This document shows, in pieces, positions 1 to 7,084 of a stretch of DNA of 40,801 nt; position 1 is the first letter of the stretch; every line of letters starts with the position of its first letter. Below the pieces are notes generated by a model, which saw only the letters and a program-made list of their open reading frames with translations, had not been told where the DNA came from and did no database searches. Origin of the DNA: Nanobdellota archaeon (GTDB lineage Archaea > Aenigmatarchaeota > Aenigmatarchaeia > Aenigmatarchaeales > Aenigmatarchaeaceae); the NCBI GenBank assembly GCA_018901655.1, contig JAHIEG010000016.1, positions 1-40,801 on the forward strand, given 5' to 3'. The translations under genes and the position numbers were made by a program.

Positions 1-27
1 ACCAAAATACCAATATTTAAAAATTAC

Positions 28-426
28 TTGAAAACCACATTAAAAGAAAATCTGAAAGAATCTGAAGACGATTTAGATACTAGACTGATGTTATTAGAAG
101 AATATATGAATAATATAATATCTAATTTTAATTCATATGATAACATTTGGTCAGAGCTAATAATGTACTGTAAAACAAAACAATCATGCAATATTTGTAT
201 GGAAATATCGGATATATTTTCTTCTATAAAAAAATATACCGAAAAAGAAATGTTAAAATTAAAAGAAAAAAAAGAAAATATCACAGATAGTATAATACTA
301 ATAAACTTGATGTTATTAAGAACACATCTTTTTCTGTTATGTATTAATAATAATGTAGAGTATTTAGATATTTTAGAAAATATAATTTTTTATGAGAAAT
401 ACGAAAACTTGGGATTCACATGTTAA
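28..426 (+). CDS. hypothetical helical protein paired with PIN gene
   Basis: This is a 132-codon frame starting at TTG. The frame stays open back to base 1, so the true start may lie outside the window and the gene may be 5'-partial. The product is rich in Lys, Glu, Asn and Ile, looks mostly helical, and has a short Cys pair (about residues 54-57). I recognise no family. It overlaps the start of the PIN-domain gene by 7 nt, so the two are probably co-translated; a partner or antidote role is only inference from that pairing. Confidence 0.6.
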   Translation: MKTTLKENLKESEDDLDTRLMLLEEYMNNIISNFNSYDNIWSELIMYCKTKQSCNICMEISDIFSSIKKYTEKEMLKLKEKKENITDSIILINLMLLRTHLFLLCINNNVEYLDILENIIFYEKYENLGFTC

Positions 427-1160
427 CATGTGTAACGCCAGATACTAATATATTAATTTCTTTACAAACTCCAAAAAGTACCCATTATAAAAACGCACAA
501 AATTTTACATATGATATGAAAGACAAATGTCTATATTCTGCATATAATGTAAAAGTTGAATTTATTCATATAATTTCTAAATGTATAAAAGAAGCCTTTT
601 CTATTTTAATAGTATCAATGAGCGAAGCAAATAATGCTGGATTATTTCACGACCCAATTAATTTTAATAAAGAATTTGATAGATTAATGTGTGAAAAAGT
701 AGAAAATATAACAAAAAATGATACAAGGGAAATAACAAGAACATTTTTATATAAGATATTAGCTGGTATAAATATATTCAAAATAAAAAAATCAAATCCA
801 CTAATTATTCAAAACCTTCGTAGAGAATTTGAAAAACAACCTGATATACAATTTAATATTATACTTAAATTATTTAAAAATGTAGAACATTGCCGAATCA
901 TGAAGACCGAAGGAAAAAAATATGATTTTAATTATACGAGAACCATTTTAAATTGGTATCATAGGAAAAATCGCTTTTTCTTTAAAAACGGTAAGTTTGA
1001 ACAAGGTGATGCTTTGATATCCGCAGAACTATTAACTAGTATAACCTCTCATAATAAACCAAATATCTTTATTACGTTTGATCGTGATTTTTATGATGAT
1101 CTATCTAAAATTTTCAGAAAAGAAAGTTTAGTTAGCTTAGTTAAACATATGAAACTATAG
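420..1160 (+). CDS. PIN-domain ribonuclease-like protein
   Basis: The 246-residue product fits a PIN-like RNase. It has PDTNILISL near the N-terminus (first acidic residue), an acidic VKVEF segment, GDALISAELL (GDA in place of the usual AD/GD) and ITFDRDFYDDL near the C-terminus, the last PIN strand with its acid. PIN proteins cut RNA using three or four acidic residues and Mg or Mn. At nearly twice the size of VapC toxins, it carries an extra helical insert (about residues 60-190). The ATG overlaps the upstream helical gene by 7 nt. Domain is fairly sure; substrate and toxin status are unknown. Confidence 0.7.
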   Translation: MLTCVTPDTNILISLQTPKSTHYKNAQNFTYDMKDKCLYSAYNVKVEFIHIISKCIKEAFSILIVSMSEANNAGLFHDPINFNKEFDRLMCEKVENITKNDTREITRTFLYKILAGINIFKIKKSNPLIIQNLRREFEKQPDIQFNIILKLFKNVEHCRIMKTEGKKYDFNYTRTILNWYHRKNRFFFKNGKFEQGDALISAELLTSITSHNKPNIFITFDRDFYDDLSKIFRKESLVSLVKHMKL

Positions 1161-1327
1161 TAGAAATAATTATATATCTATTATTCTAAATTCCTAATAA
1201 AGAGCAACATATTCTCCACCACCATTTCACTACCTTCATGGGTAAGTGTCCTTTATTCTAATTTAAATTATTAAATATTATATGAATAAAATAGATAATC
1301 AGAGTATAAATGAATTAGATAGGTTAA

Positions 1328-1897
1328 TCAAATAAGTCTTTTAACATCCTTTCTAACAGCTTCAATAAACTTAACATCAAGATTATCTACAAGTATTTTC
1401 GATTCTTCAACAAATTTAATAGTATTTTTAATCATATCATCTAGACTAATTATAACACTTGTTTCAACATCATATTGAAGATTTTCTCTCCTATCTCTAA
1501 CATCTTTTAACACGCTTAATAGTTTCTGTTCTATTTTTACTTTTTCAAGTTCTTTAACAATATTAGTTAAACCCTTATACTGATCTAGGAATTTCTTATC
1601 AATCTTCCCGGTCTTAATAAAATATTTTTCAATTACTGCAACTGTACATGTATGATCTTTGCTTTTTAATCCAATTCTAGTTAAAATAGATAAACATGCT
1701 TGATACATAGAATAATAAGCAGATATTACGGTCCAGTCAGAATATTTACCAACTTTCAAATAATTCATAACTTCTATATTTTTTAATGCTTTTTTGTAAT
1801 GCATTTCACTTAATTTAGAACTTTGAGTTGTTATTATAATTCCACCGCCGTCTTTACCTTTTTCTAAACAGTTTTTTATTGTTTTTTCTCTAACCAT
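1328..1897 (-). CDS. HEPN-domain protein of an MNT/HEPN pair
   Basis: The 189-residue protein contains a UPF0332-like HEPN helical core (KYSDWTVISAYYSMYQACLS, about residues 51-70). HEPN proteins paired with a minimal nucleotidyltransferase form toxin-antitoxin systems in which HEPN is the RNase. The usual RX4-6H active-site motif is not obvious: the candidate region reads RRENLQYD, with Gln where His would be expected, so activity is doubtful. The gene overlaps the upstream nucleotidyltransferase by 22 nt and has an AGAGGT ribosome binding site 6 nt before ATG, implying translational coupling. Confidence 0.75.
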   Translation of the reverse strand: MVREKTIKNCLEKGKDGGGIIITTQSSKLSEMHYKKALKNIEVMNYLKVGKYSDWTVISAYYSMYQACLSILTRIGLKSKDHTCTVAVIEKYFIKTGKIDKKFLDQYKGLTNIVKELEKVKIEQKLLSVLKDVRDRRENLQYDVETSVIISLDDMIKNTIKFVEESKILVDNLDVKFIEAVRKDVKRLI

Positions 1898-2523
1898 TTT
1901 AATACCTCTCTCATATAAAATTCCGTTCCAAATAAAATAACATGATTGTTATATATTTCATATACTAATGTTTGCTTTTTATACATTCCTTCCCCAAAGT
2001 CAGTAGTAGTTAGAATAAAAGGTGATATTTTTTTACTATGACTTTCACTTATTCCTTTACACACGCTTCTTAGAGTATGATCCCATTTTTCATATTCAAC
2101 TTTTGTTCCAACTCGTACAATAAATAAGACATCTATATCACTACTCTCTGTCTCTGTTTTTTTAGCAAATGAACCAAATATTATGATACTAACTATAACA
2201 TCGTTGAGCATAAATTGGAATTCACTTAAAATTTTGTCTGAAATAAGTTTTAATATTGGGTTTGATAAGAGTTTTTCTTTTTTCTGACTTTCTATCAACT
2301 CTCCAAGCTTTTCAACAGATGAATTGCTATAATTTAAATTATATATCCCGGTTTTGCCCCGTACTAGTTTGTTTAATATTTTTTCATTAGTCATATTTTC
2401 TAAAACTTTGAATGCCGAAATATATGGCATTTTACTTAGTTTTGATATCTCAACTGAAGTAAACTCTTTTTCGGGGGTTTTGAAAAGAATACTCAATGTT
2501 TTTAATTTATTTTCTGAAAGCAT
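1876..2523 (-). CDS. winged-helix MNT nucleotidyltransferase (antitoxin-like)
   Basis: The N-terminal 60-70 residues resemble a winged helix (FTSVEISKLSKMPYISAFKV). The nucleotidyltransferase domain follows with the pol-beta motif GSF-A..-SDIDVLFIV (GS...DxD). In MNT/HEPN systems the MNT subunit AMPylates and silences the HEPN toxin. The fused DNA-binding domain suggests it also autoregulates, and a 16-bp palindrome lies in its promoter. The family call is solid; the detailed role comes from characterised relatives. Confidence 0.85.
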   Translation of the reverse strand: MLSENKLKTLSILFKTPEKEFTSVEISKLSKMPYISAFKVLENMTNEKILNKLVRGKTGIYNLNYSNSSVEKLGELIESQKKEKLLSNPILKLISDKILSEFQFMLNDVIVSIIIFGSFAKKTETESSDIDVLFIVRVGTKVEYEKWDHTLRSVCKGISESHSKKISPFILTTTDFGEGMYKKQTLVYEIYNNHVILFGTEFYMREVLKWLEKKQ

Positions 2524-2541
2524 ATAATCATCTATATTTTT

Positions 2542-2557
2542 ATATAGATATCTATAT
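2542..2557. promoter_or_regulatory. palindromic operator candidate in MNT/HEPN promoter
   Basis: A perfect 16-bp palindrome, ATATAGATATCTATAT, lies 19-34 bp before the MNT start codon, beside a second related stretch (TATAGATATATA, 2559-2570). On the minus strand a TATA-like CTATAAATA is immediately upstream. A repressor bound here would block transcription. The winged-helix domain of MNT is the natural candidate, but AT-only palindromes can arise by chance in this genome. Confidence 0.4.
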
Positions 2558-2609
2558 TTATAGATATATAAGGTTGTTGGTAGATTTAATTATTATTTAA
2601 AATTTCATA

Positions 2610-2660
2610 GGTAATCCAGATTCTTCACTGTGCGCTATTAACACAGATAAGATTTTAAAA
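2610..2660 (-). repeat. interspersed gene-end repeat, copy C
   Basis: This copy begins GGTAATCCAGA, continues through a GC-rich TGTGCGC core and ends AAAAGTTGAGATGG on the plus strand. It matches copies at 3160-3204, 3847-3874 and 12029-12094. On the minus strand it begins 12 nt after the stop codon of the HNH gene at 2672. Confidence 0.5.
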
Positions 2661-2671
2661 GTTGAGATGGT

Positions 2672-3115
2672 TTAAAATTTAAATTTAATTGGTTGTTTTC
2701 TTATAATATTTCCAAACATATCAGTTTTTGGCTTTCTACTTGTTTTCTTTTTAGGTTTTTTCTTAGTTGTCTTTTTTACTTTCTTTTTAGTTGTTGTTTT
2801 AACTCTTATGGTTCTTACTTCAGTTCCACCCCATGCTGTCTTAACTTTCTTTCTGACTTTTTTATCTTTCTGGTGTATCTTATCATGACAGTTAGAACAT
2901 ACTAGAATCATATTTACTATTTTATTATCGCTTCGGTTATGGTTTACATGATGTAAAACAGGCCTTACACCCATTATTTTAAAAGATTTTTTACACTTCT
3001 TACATTTACCCTTTTGAAATTCTAGTAAGTGTCTTCTATCTGAAGCTCTTACCGGTTTTCTTTTAATTGTTTTCTTACTACTAAACGGTTCGCTTAACAT
3101 CGGGTTTCTTACCAT
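2672..3115 (-). CDS. HNH endonuclease with lysine-rich C-terminal tail
   Basis: The 147-residue protein has an HNH/zinc-finger nuclease core: CKKC, then LHHVNHNRSDN, then CSNCHDKIHQ (about residues 37-82). This provides the beta-beta-alpha-metal His residues and a structural zinc site. Residues about 88-130 form a Lys/Thr-rich tail (VKTTTKKKVKKTTKKKPKK) like those on the small basic proteins at 26167 and 27261; such tails usually bind DNA non-specifically. A TATA-like TTTTTATATCC about 26 bp upstream suggests a leaderless transcript. The nuclease call is strong; the biological target is unknown. Confidence 0.85.
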   Translation of the reverse strand: MVRNPMLSEPFSSKKTIKRKPVRASDRRHLLEFQKGKCKKCKKSFKIMGVRPVLHHVNHNRSDNKIVNMILVCSNCHDKIHQKDKKVRKKVKTAWGGTEVRTIRVKTTTKKKVKKTTKKKPKKKTSRKPKTDMFGNIIRKQPIKFKF

Positions 3116-3159
3116 AATAATAATTGAACAAAAGGATATAAAAACCTAACACAGAGATA

Positions 3160-3204
3160 GTTAGAATTTTAACTGCACGTAGATAGGATTATTAAGGTTG
3201 AGAG
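3160..3204 (-). repeat. interspersed gene-end repeat, copy A
   Basis: Plus-strand landmarks are TTAGAATTTTAACTGCACG and ATTATTAAGGTTGAGA (3188-3203). The second matches copy B in 15 of 16 bases. On the minus strand it begins 6 nt after the stop codon of the 39-residue ORF and lies upstream of the promoter of the HNH gene. Confidence 0.55.
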
Positions 3205-3210
3205 ATAGAA

Positions 3211-3330
3211 CTATCTATCGTCAAATCTTCCTCGAGCTTTTCTTGTTATCGTTCTTCTCCCGAACATATCGGTATCTACATCTTCATCTTTTCTTATTTT
3301 TCTATGAACTCCTATAACTGATTTCGCCAT
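3211..3330 (-). CDS. small basic protein, 39 aa
   Basis: ATG at 3330 opens a 39-codon frame encoding MAKSVIGVHRKIRKDE...DMFGRRTITRKARGR. It is strongly basic and ends with a DMFGRR motif that echoes the TDMFGNIIRKQ end of the neighbouring HNH protein, so the two may share a C-terminal element. A TAGGAGATGAA-type ribosome binding site precedes the ATG. It sits 12 nt after the next minus-strand gene. Function unknown. Confidence 0.55.
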   Translation of the reverse strand: MAKSVIGVHRKIRKDEDVDTDMFGRRTITRKARGRFDDR

Positions 3331-3342
3331 TTTATTCATCTC

Positions 3343-3534
3343 CTAATTTTCACCTAATCCACGATTTCTAACCCTAGCAGTTATAATTCTATCATCTATT
3401 ATAAACGGCTTGGCAAACATCTTTATTGGTCCGTCTTCTGGATCAGTTTCGTCGTCCTCATCTATCAATAAGGTTAGCATTAAGCTTACTTTTTGATCTA
3501 ATTCTATTAGTTTAGCTTCTAGTTTTTTAGTCAT
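3343..3534 (-). CDS. hypothetical small protein, 63 aa
   Basis: I start this at ATG 3534 because GGGGTG lies 7 nt upstream; a longer reading to 3636 (97 aa) is possible. The product (MTKKLEAKLIELDQKVSLML...) has an amphipathic helix or short coiled coil, then an acidic DEDDETDPEDG stretch and a basic C-terminus. No family recognised. It lies 12 nt before the 39-residue basic ORF, so the two are probably co-transcribed. Confidence 0.5.
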   Translation of the reverse strand: MTKKLEAKLIELDQKVSLMLTLLIDEDDETDPEDGPIKMFAKPFIIDDRIITARVRNRGLGEN

Positions 3535-3677
3535 TTTAGAACACCCCAATTGATTTGGGTGGTTTAGTTTTAAAGCCATTTGGGTAGTTGGATGTATATG
3601 ATTGGAAGAGTATGATAAATCTTCCTTATAGACCATAGATTCACTAACAATTTATTATAGAAAATAAACATATATTT

Positions 3678-3851
3678 ATGAGTTTAATTGAAGATGTTTT
3701 TTCATATATAAAACTTTGTATACTAATACCACTTTTAATAATGATTGGAATGATATTTGGTACAGATTTATCTTGGCTTACTATATTTATCACTGGACCA
3801 GCAATAGGGATATTTTTATTTATAATTGGTATTTTAGAATCTAATTGGTAA
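3678..3851 (+). CDS. small two-helix membrane protein, 57 aa
   Basis: The ATG frame encodes 57 residues with two hydrophobic segments (about residues 11-27 and 34-53), giving a helical hairpin in the membrane. A TTATTATAG TATA-like box about 25 bp before the ATG suggests leaderless expression, divergent from the gene at 3343. Its stop codon overlaps repeat copy D. No family recognised. Confidence 0.5.
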   Translation: MSLIEDVFSYIKLCILIPLLIMIGMIFGTDLSWLTIFITGPAIGIFLFIIGILESNW

Positions 3852-3874
3852 TCCAGAATTCTTTAACCGCGTGA
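3847..3874 (-). repeat. interspersed gene-end repeat, copy D
   Basis: The plus-strand sequence starts GGTAATCCAGAATTC and continues TTTAACCGCGTGATTTT. Its first 11 bases are identical to copy C. It lies 2 nt past the stop codon of the minus-strand gene at 3877, in the gap between converging genes. Confidence 0.5.
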
Positions 3875-3876
3875 TT

Positions 3877-4437
3877 TTAATCTATATCTCTTTCCAATTT
3901 CTTTATCTTATTATTAATTTCTGATAATTTCTGTCGATCTACTTTGATACCTTCTGATATCAGGTCTTTTAGGTTTTCTTTTTGTTTTTCTAATTTTTTT
4001 ATCTCTTTTTTAATTCCACGTCTAGACTCAATTCCCTTTTTATTTTCGTCCATATACTCCTTAATAAATTTCTTGAGTTCATTTTTATCTTTTATTTCAA
4101 AGATATTTGGATTGCCGGCCTTTTTATTCCATACAACAAAATCAGATATGAACACCCCTCTTTTAAAATTAATACTCATGTAAGTTCTACCTAACATTTC
4201 TGAAATTTCTTCTACCATTTTACTAGTATCTAATAATAATGTGTATTCGTCAGCTGTCCATCCGGAAGAGAATAGTTTATCACCCAGTCTATCGGTTCTT
4301 GTGTCAATAATTTGTTCTGTCTCTACAACCGAATAAACTGTTTTTAGAAATTCAATGAATTTTTCTATTTGTTTTTCATTCATTTTTATAGGTCTGTCAA
4401 AGTCGATATGTCCAAAGTCGCCTAATAATAGCATCAT
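3877..4437 (-). CDS. SANT/homeodomain-like protein with coiled-coil tail
   Basis: I start at ATG 4437, which forms an ATGA overlap with the upstream stop; the longest frame reaches 4458. Residues about 70-125 form a three-helix HTH candidate: GWTADEYTLLL, EEISEMLGRTYMSINFKRG and VVWNKK. The C-terminal 60 residues are a charged coiled coil (KKEIKKLEKQKENLKDLI). The protein is a diverged paralogue of the next upstream gene across its N-terminal region and HTH. It is the last gene of the seven-gene MORC/SNF2/HNH/methyltransferase operon. DNA binding is inference. Confidence 0.65.
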   Translation of the reverse strand: MMLLLGDFGHIDFDRPIKMNEKQIEKFIEFLKTVYSVVETEQIIDTRTDRLGDKLFSSGWTADEYTLLLDTSKMVEEISEMLGRTYMSINFKRGVFISDFVVWNKKAGNPNIFEIKDKNELKKFIKEYMDENKKGIESRRGIKKEIKKLEKQKENLKDLISEGIKVDRQKLSEINNKIKKLERDID

Positions 4438-4817
4438 TTGTGTTTCGCCTCCATACATTCTTTAATCGTGTTTATACCTATTGGCATTTTTTTACCGTTC
4501 TTTTTAGCCCATGCTATTATTTCTGTTGTTTTTGCTCCTCTTGTTAGATCTATACTTGCTTTGCTTCTCTTGAGCTTATTTGCTATTTCTTCATTACTTA
4601 GATCAGAAAATAGTAAAACTATGTCTTTTGGTGTCCATTTTTTACTTGTTGTCTCCCCCTTCTCTCCAGTATATCTTGGCGGTTCGTCTACTTCCCTCCT
4701 TTTTATACCGGGAAAGTTTTGTTCCATGTATTTTATTATCTTTTTCGTTTGTTCTTCAGAAGCCCATGGAGGTATCTTGAAATCAACATATCTATCATGA
4801 CGAATTGTTATTATCAT
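4434..4817 (-). CDS. SANT/homeodomain-like small protein
   Basis: ATG 4817 is preferred over GTG 4826 because GGTG lies 8 nt upstream. The product (127 aa) has an N-terminal strand region (MIITIRHDRYVDFKIPP), a helix, a linker and a Myb/SANT-like unit: KWTPKDIVLLFSDLSNEEIA, then LKRSKASIDLTRG, then IIAWAKK. It shares the pattern WT..LL..EEI..L.R..SI..RG with the following gene. Its start is 1 nt after the zinc-finger gene. A target-recognition or regulatory role in the operon is inferred from position. Confidence 0.65.
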   Translation of the reverse strand: MIITIRHDRYVDFKIPPWASEEQTKKIIKYMEQNFPGIKRREVDEPPRYTGEKGETTSKKWTPKDIVLLFSDLSNEEIANKLKRSKASIDLTRGAKTTEIIAWAKKNGKKMPIGINTIKECMEAKHK

Positions 4818-4818
4818 T

Positions 4819-5139
4819 TTATTCACACCACTTATGTTTCATCATATTTATTCTTTTTATTCTTGTTTTGCAACATTTATCTGAACAGAAAATTTTACTA
4901 CTGCGCGATTTTCTTGCAAATGGTTTTTTACAAACTATACACGAATATACTCTATTTTCCGTTCTTTTTGCAGTTGATTTACCACCTTTCTTTGAATAAC
5001 TATTTTCTAGTTTTTGACATTTTTTTGAGCAATATTTCTTTGTTTTAGTGTTCGCCACAAATTCTTTATTACATCTAATACATTTCTTTGTATTTTGATT
5101 TGGTTCTAACAGTTTGCTGAATAGTTTATATTTTCTCAT
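4819..5139 (-). CDS. double zinc-finger (FCS-like) small protein
   Basis: The 106-residue protein contains two copies of a treble-clef-like zinc motif: CIRCNKEFVANTKTKKYCSK (then KC) and CIVCKKPFARKSRSSKIFCS (then DKC). Each has the spacing CxxC...CxxxC. The rest is Lys/Arg-rich, consistent with nucleic-acid binding. GTGATC lies just before the ATG. It follows the methyltransferase by 14 nt and is followed after 1 nt by the SANT-like gene, placing it inside the operon. No specific family assigned. Confidence 0.7.
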   Translation of the reverse strand: MRKYKLFSKLLEPNQNTKKCIRCNKEFVANTKTKKYCSKKCQKLENSYSKKGGKSTAKRTENRVYSCIVCKKPFARKSRSSKIFCSDKCCKTRIKRINMMKHKWCE

Positions 5140-5153
5140 TTGATCACATATTA

Positions 5154-6326
5154 TTAATCATTTAATTTATTATCATATTTTTTCATTATTACACACCTAT
5201 TTGTTTTAGTTCCTTTATTTTTAGCATTTTTACTGAAAGCTTTGGATATTTTAGGTGCGGATATGTGATTTATTAATATTTTTTCTACTTCAAATCCCGT
5301 TTCACTTGCTAATTCAATAATCAATTCTTCCAAGTTCACTCTTTTTCCATTATTTCCGACATCTCCAACTTCTATTATGCAGTATTTTTTAGATTTCAAA
5401 ACTCTGTGCATTTCATTCATGCTACTTTTGATGAATTTTTTATAGTCTTCCATATTGTTCGTTTGTATTAGAGTTTTTCTCAGATTTTCTTTTTCATAAC
5501 CAAGAAACCAAAACCTTAACCAATTATCATCAATATAATTAATAGCCGCAAGAAATGGAGGAGACGTAATGATCATATCGATAGAATTATTTTTCAGCGG
5601 TAATTTATTAGAATTTGCTATTTTAACATAAGATTCTTTTTGTTCAATAATACTATCTCTTAGAACTGTTTTAGCCTTTTTAAGAATCCTTGGGACGACG
5701 TCTCTAAATTCTGGTTTTGAATGATGTCGTTCACTCATTTTTCGAATAGCCTTTGCACTAGGACTTATTACATTAAAGGTAAAGACAGAAAAAAATGATG
5801 GTGAGTGACCATGTAATCTACAAAGAATAATGGCTTTAATGAATGTGTCTGTCCTATTGTTACCTAATTGTTTTTTAAGGTTCATTATCTGCGAATATGT
5901 TTTATGGTGATAAATATACTTAAATTCATCATATCCATTAAGTATTTCTTTAGAAAAATCAATTTCATATAGCCTCTTTTCAATTTCTTCGTATGTTATG
6001 TTTTTTAATTTTGCTTTTGCTATTTGAATGGCCAATGGTGAGATATCGAAACCTATGCCTATTCTTCCACTGATATTTGCTTCAAGAATAGTAGTACCTC
6101 TCCCAGCAAATGGGTCTAACACCTTATTTCCTCTTGTTGAATAATTTTTTATAAAAAATTCAGGTATTTGTGGTGCAAAGCTTGCTTGATAAGGAGTAAT
6201 ATGGTGTAAACTGTGTTTCTGTCTCTGTTTTTGTATCCAGAAAACTCCCTCTTCTACTTTTATAGTTTTACCAGCTATGTTTTTTTCATAGCCTTTAGAC
6301 AATTCTTTTGTTACTGTTTTTTGCAT
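5154..6326 (-). CDS. DNA methyltransferase (N4-cytosine/N6-adenine type)
   Basis: The start at ATG 6326 is supported by AGGTG 5 nt upstream. SAM-binding motif I is VLDPFAGRGTTILEA (about residue 68). The following strand ends GIGFDISPLAIQIAKAKL. The catalytic motif IV is DMIITSPPF (about residue 255). Ser-Pro-Pro-Phe at this site is typical of N4-cytosine enzymes, but N6-adenine activity cannot be excluded. About 170 residues separate the two motifs and may contain the target-recognition region. It protects host DNA if the neighbouring HNH, SNF2 and ATPase genes form a restriction complex. It follows the HNH gene by 11 nt. Confidence 0.9.
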   Translation of the reverse strand: MQKTVTKELSKGYEKNIAGKTIKVEEGVFWIQKQRQKHSLHHITPYQASFAPQIPEFFIKNYSTRGNKVLDPFAGRGTTILEANISGRIGIGFDISPLAIQIAKAKLKNITYEEIEKRLYEIDFSKEILNGYDEFKYIYHHKTYSQIMNLKKQLGNNRTDTFIKAIILCRLHGHSPSFFSVFTFNVISPSAKAIRKMSERHHSKPEFRDVVPRILKKAKTVLRDSIIEQKESYVKIANSNKLPLKNNSIDMIITSPPFLAAINYIDDNWLRFWFLGYEKENLRKTLIQTNNMEDYKKFIKSSMNEMHRVLKSKKYCIIEVGDVGNNGKRVNLEELIIELASETGFEVEKILINHISAPKISKAFSKNAKNKGTKTNRCVIMKKYDNKLND

Positions 6327-6337
6327 AATCACACCTA

Positions 6338-7084
6338 CTACTTACATATTTTGAAAGGATTTTTAGTTTTTAATAATTTTTCCATTTTATCTCTTTTAGT
6401 TTTTCTACCAAAATGAAATATTTTATGACAGTTTGGGCATACTATTATTATATTATCAGCAGTATCCGATCCACCTTCACTTAATGGTTGGACATGATGA
6501 GATTCTATATACGGTTTATTATCGTCTCTCTTAATGTTTTTATGGCATATAATACATTTATATTCAAAGTACTCTTTTAGAAATTCGACAAGTTGTATAT
6601 CTCTTTTAAATACACCAGTTACCGTATCTTTTTTTTCGATACCAATTACATTACTTTCACTTTTTTTTATAATTGTATCATAGAGACTTTGTTTTGGCGG
6701 TTCTTTTTCAATAACAAAACCTTTTATAATATTAATCAGATTTTGTATTTTATTGACTGCTTCAGAATGACTTATATCACTATCTTTTTTCAATTTTAAT
6801 ACCATATGTCCAATAAATAAATGAGATAATAAGTTGAATTTAAATTCATTATCTATTTCACTGTAATCATAGTACTGTTTAATATTACCAAAACTAAGTC
6901 CTACAAAAGCCGAAAAGCATTTTTCAATATCATTTAAGTTCTCAAGTAATGTCTGGATATTTTCCTCAGAATGTTCACGATGCAAAATCTTTTCCAGATT
7001 TATTATTACTGAATCGTCTATGTCTTCCCCACAAATATCTACGTTTACTTTATTATTATAGAATTGTTCTAACACTTCATTCAT
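6338..7084 (-). CDS. HNH endonuclease with helical N-terminal domain
   Basis: I start at ATG 7084, which makes an ATGA overlap with the SNF2 stop and has AGGTGG 6 nt upstream; the longer frame uses GTG 7093. The C-terminal 75 residues are an HNH nuclease: CIICHKN, ESHHVQPLSEGGSDTADN and CPNCHKIFHFG. The N-terminal 165 residues are a helical domain I do not recognise. HNH proteins cut DNA with a metal-activated water. Sitting between a helicase and a methyltransferase, this is the probable cleaving subunit of the operon. Confidence 0.85.
   Translation of the reverse strand: MNEVLEQFYNNKVNVDICGEDIDDSVIINLEKILHREHSEENIQTLLENLNDIEKCFSAFVGLSFGNIKQYYDYSEIDNEFKFNLLSHLFIGHMVLKLKKDSDISHSEAVNKIQNLINIIKGFVIEKEPPKQSLYDTIIKKSESNVIGIEKKDTVTGVFKRDIQLVEFLKEYFEYKCIICHKNIKRDDNKPYIESHHVQPLSEGGSDTADNIIIVCPNCHKIFHFGRKTKRDKMEKLLKTKNPFKICK

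Noticed and set aside
1281-1334. 17-codon plus-strand ORF after the PIN gene
   Set aside because: Too short and without context; the 167-nt gap shows nothing else convincing.
4438-5048. Long plus-strand frames opposite the SANT-like and zinc-finger genes
   Set aside because: They are antisense shadows rich in Phe/Leu/Ser with no ribosome binding site.
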